A stretch of DNA of 64,000 nt from CAYZQH01 sp050300015. Its GTDB lineage: Bacteria > Pseudomonadota > Gammaproteobacteria > Pseudomonadales > Cellvibrionaceae. The notes below the pieces were generated by a model, which was not told the origin of the DNA, searched no databases, and saw only the letters and a program-made list of their open reading frames with translations. The stretch's first letter is position 1. Each line of letters opens with the position of its first letter. Made by a program: the position numbers and the translations under genes. Shown one piece after another: positions 62,275 to 64,000 of the stretch. The DNA lies in assembly GCA_050300015.1 (NCBI GenBank), contig JBNKWZ010000013.1, positions 31,599-95,598 of the forward strand, given 5' to 3'.

Positions 62275-64000
62275 TTATTTCACTGCAATCACAATCATGG
62301 TGCTCGCTTCATTGCCTTGATCGTCAGTCGCGGTAATCTTCACTTCCAATGTGACGGTTTCACCAGCCGGCGGCACGCCGTAAAAATGCATTGTCTCGGC
62401 ATCAAATGTCAGCCAGTCGGGTAATGGCCCACCACCCACTTCGGCTTTCACAGACACCACCGAGTCTTCATCCGAGTGCAAGAAGGTATCCGCAGGTAGT
62501 GTCAGGTCGAACATTTCCCCAGCTTGCGCAGGCTTCGCATCGAACAACTGCACTCGAACAAAGCCTCCGCCCTGCGCAGCACTGCTGCCAGAATCAGCAG
62601 CCACCGACACCCGCTGGGTGGACAAACCAATCGGAGCAGCATTATCTGCCAGTCCGACGCTTACGGGTTCTGCCGCAGCTTCGCTGACGATCAAGTTCAT
62701 GGCCTGTCGGGCAAAGGTAAAACCACCTGCTGCCATTACAGGCGCCGGCCGGCTAATGGACACCACTTGCTCTGAGGTGTCCGTCGCCACTGCAGGCAGT
62801 ATGTCGGCCACGGCCATGTCCTGATCCACCACCTGGTAATTGCCAACGTCATTGCCACTGTAGCTGGCGCGCAAAGACACTTGTTTGTCCACACCGACGC
62901 GGGCATCTTCAAACCAGCCCGAAGCCTGCACGCGAATGTCGTCACCGATTACCAAGCCGTCGAATTGCACCTGGGTAAGATCCAACGGCGCCGAGGCACT
63001 ACCATCGTATAGTTTGCTGTTGGCCTCAATGCCAGTGACCTGTAACTGTTTTGGTGTGATCGAAGCCGTTGCTGAAGGATCGCTTTCGATCATGTAGTTA
63101 CCGGCATCCGCGCCTGTAAAGCTCACATCCAGAACCACCTGTTTGCTGGCGCCCACGTTCTTGTCGACGAACTGACCACTGGCATTAGCGGTGATCTGAT
63201 CTCCGGCAATCAGCCCGTCCATGATGAGGTTGCCGGCATCAATGCTGGCCTCGGTGGTGCCATCGTAGACCTTATCGCTGACCCTAACACCACTGGCCAC
63301 CAAGGCCCGGACACCAATGTCTGCTGTGGTTGAACCCTGGCCAGTAATCACATAGTTACCGAGGTCCTCACCGGAGCCTGTGAGGTTAAGCTGCACAGCC
63401 TTATCGGTGCCTACATTCTTATCGTCAAAACGGCCAGAGGTACTGATCGCCAGGTCATCTCCATCTATCAGTCCTGCGAGTGTCATGCCAGTGAGATCGA
63501 GCACGGCGGTGGTCAGGCCATCGTAGGTTTTATCCGTTGCCGCAATACCACCGACGGTTAATGTCCTTCGCATAATGCTGGCACTCGCCGTGGTTTGGTC
63601 CTCCACCGAATAGTTGCCGCGATCCGCACCGCCATAAACATTATCCAAGGTGACGACTTTGTCGTTGCCAACATTCTTGCTGGAGAAACGACCAGCACTG
63701 GACAGTGTTAGGTCATCACCCGCAACGAAACCCGTAAAGGTCACTGCCCCGGTGTTGACTAACGCATCGGTAGTGCCGTCATAGGTTTTGTCTGTCACAT
63801 CGATACCGCTTATAGTCAAGGTACGAGTGAAGATGTCAGCGGTGGCACCGTTTTGCTGTACCAGGGTGTAGTTGCCAGCATCCGCGCCGGCAATCGCCTG
63901 ACTAAGGTCAACCTGCTTGTCCGCACCGGCATTTTTATCAACGAAGGAACCACTGGCACTCAGTGTTACCTCATCACCACTCACCAAACCGTTCAACACC
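62275..64000 (-). CDS. YDG-repeat surface protein/adhesin, C-terminal part (5' end outside window)
   Basis: About 574 residues of a much larger exported protein. The frame stays open to base 64000. It holds tandem YDG-type repeats of exactly 86 residues: (K/S)K(T/V/L)YDG occurs at visible residues 71, 157, 243 and 329, each followed by GNY and an FxDKNVG motif. A linker with SRPAPVMAAGG follows, then a C-terminal Ig/cadherin-like domain (about 525-574, LPDWLTFDAETMHFYG). Such domains are found in large hemagglutinin-like or two-partner-secreted proteins; whether this one is secreted that way is not visible. Confidence 0.85.
   Translation of the reverse strand, partial: VLNGLVSGDEVTLSASGSFVDKNAGADKQVDLSQAIAGADAGNYTLVQQNGATADIFTRTLTISGIDVTDKTYDGTTDALVNTGAVTFTGFVAGDDLTLSSAGRFSSKNVGNDKVVTLDNVYGGADRGNYSVEDQTTASASIMRRTLTVGGIAATDKTYDGLTTAVLDLTGMTLAGLIDGDDLAISTSGRFDDKNVGTDKAVQLNLTGSGEDLGNYVITGQGSTTADIGVRALVASGVRVSDKVYDGTTEASIDAGNLIMDGLIAGDQITANASGQFVDKNVGASKQVVLDVSFTGADAGNYMIESDPSATASITPKQLQVTGIEANSKLYDGSASAPLDLTQVQFDGLVIGDDIRVQASGWFEDARVGVDKQVSLRASYSGNDVGNYQVVDQDMAVADILPAVATDTSEQVVSISRPAPVMAAGGFTFARQAMNLIVSEAAAEPVSVGLADNAAPIGLSTQRVSVAADSGSSAAQGGGFVRVQLFDAKPAQAGEMFDLTLPADTFLHSDEDSVVSVKAEVGGGPLPDWLTFDAETMHFYGVPPAGETVTLEVKITATDDQGNEASTMIVIAVK

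Noticed and set aside
62275..64000. Regular 258-bp period as a possible CRISPR or satellite array
   Set aside because: The repeats are diverged coding repeats in one open frame; there are no identical short repeats or unique spacers.

Overview
The window looks like a chromosome segment of a marine polysaccharide-degrading gammaproteobacterium close to the Cellvibrionaceae (Cellvibrio, Saccharophagus, Teredinibacter and relatives). The reasons are a lipoprotein pectate lyase with a long poly-serine linker and a CBM35-like module, a set of exported xyloglucan-type glycosidases (GH95, GH35, GH31 with a PA14 insert, GH3), and gammaproteobacterial housekeeping genes (rsxABCDGE, hrpB, sbcB, dcd, mrp/metG). 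The taxonomic call is inference from gene content, since no rRNA is present. No tRNA, rRNA, CRISPR array, integrase or intact transposase was seen.

Layout. 0-3.4 kb: end of an unknown gene, transaldolase overlapping a TerB-like gene, and an HDOD protein. 3.4-6.7 kb (minus): a compact overlapping trio of FGGY kinase, glycerophosphodiester phosphodiesterase and a short FAD glycerol-3-phosphate dehydrogenase, which reads as a route from glycerophosphodiesters and glycerol to dihydroxyacetone phosphate. 7-11.7 kb (minus): PL3 pectate lyase, monothiol glutaredoxin, and a HyuB-like subunit coupled to an unknown protein. 12-17.4 kb: divergent SNF2-family helicase and hrpB.

17.5-41 kb: a hemicellulose side-chain and monosaccharide catabolism region. 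On the minus strand, a sugar-porter MFS gene is followed by GH95 (fucosidase), GH35 (galactosidase), GH31 (xylosidase) and a GH3 fused to an SGNH/GDSL esterase. Divergent from the MFS gene are xylB and xylA. Further on come galK, galT and a Na+/galactose-type symporter, with fbp divergent from galK. The enzymes match stepwise removal of Fuc, Gal, Xyl and Glc from (possibly acetylated) xyloglucan oligosaccharides, followed by xylose and galactose use. Between xylA and fbp lies a decayed DUF1592/DUF1552 gene pair.

41-49 kb: a YebC-family regulator, an EF-hand protein, pyrB, a DUF2971 protein, sbcB, carbonic anhydrase, dcd and mrp. 49.7-57.7 kb: metG, then the complete rsxABCDGE electron-transport operon. 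57.8-62 kb: an RND efflux adaptor and pump. 62.3-64 kb (minus): the C-terminal part of a large YDG-repeat surface protein whose 5' end lies beyond the window.

The least expected structure is in the gaps: a dispersed palindromic element bounded by ATTAACCCGGCA-type inverted ends (four copies, one a 181-bp MITE-like unit), and a second element with a perfect 22-bp inverted repeat in the MFS/xylB control region whose half-copy abuts one of the first elements. I did not find a clearly new defence or mobile system. The best leads are the GH3-SGNH fusion, the repeat families and the HyuB-coupled unknown protein.
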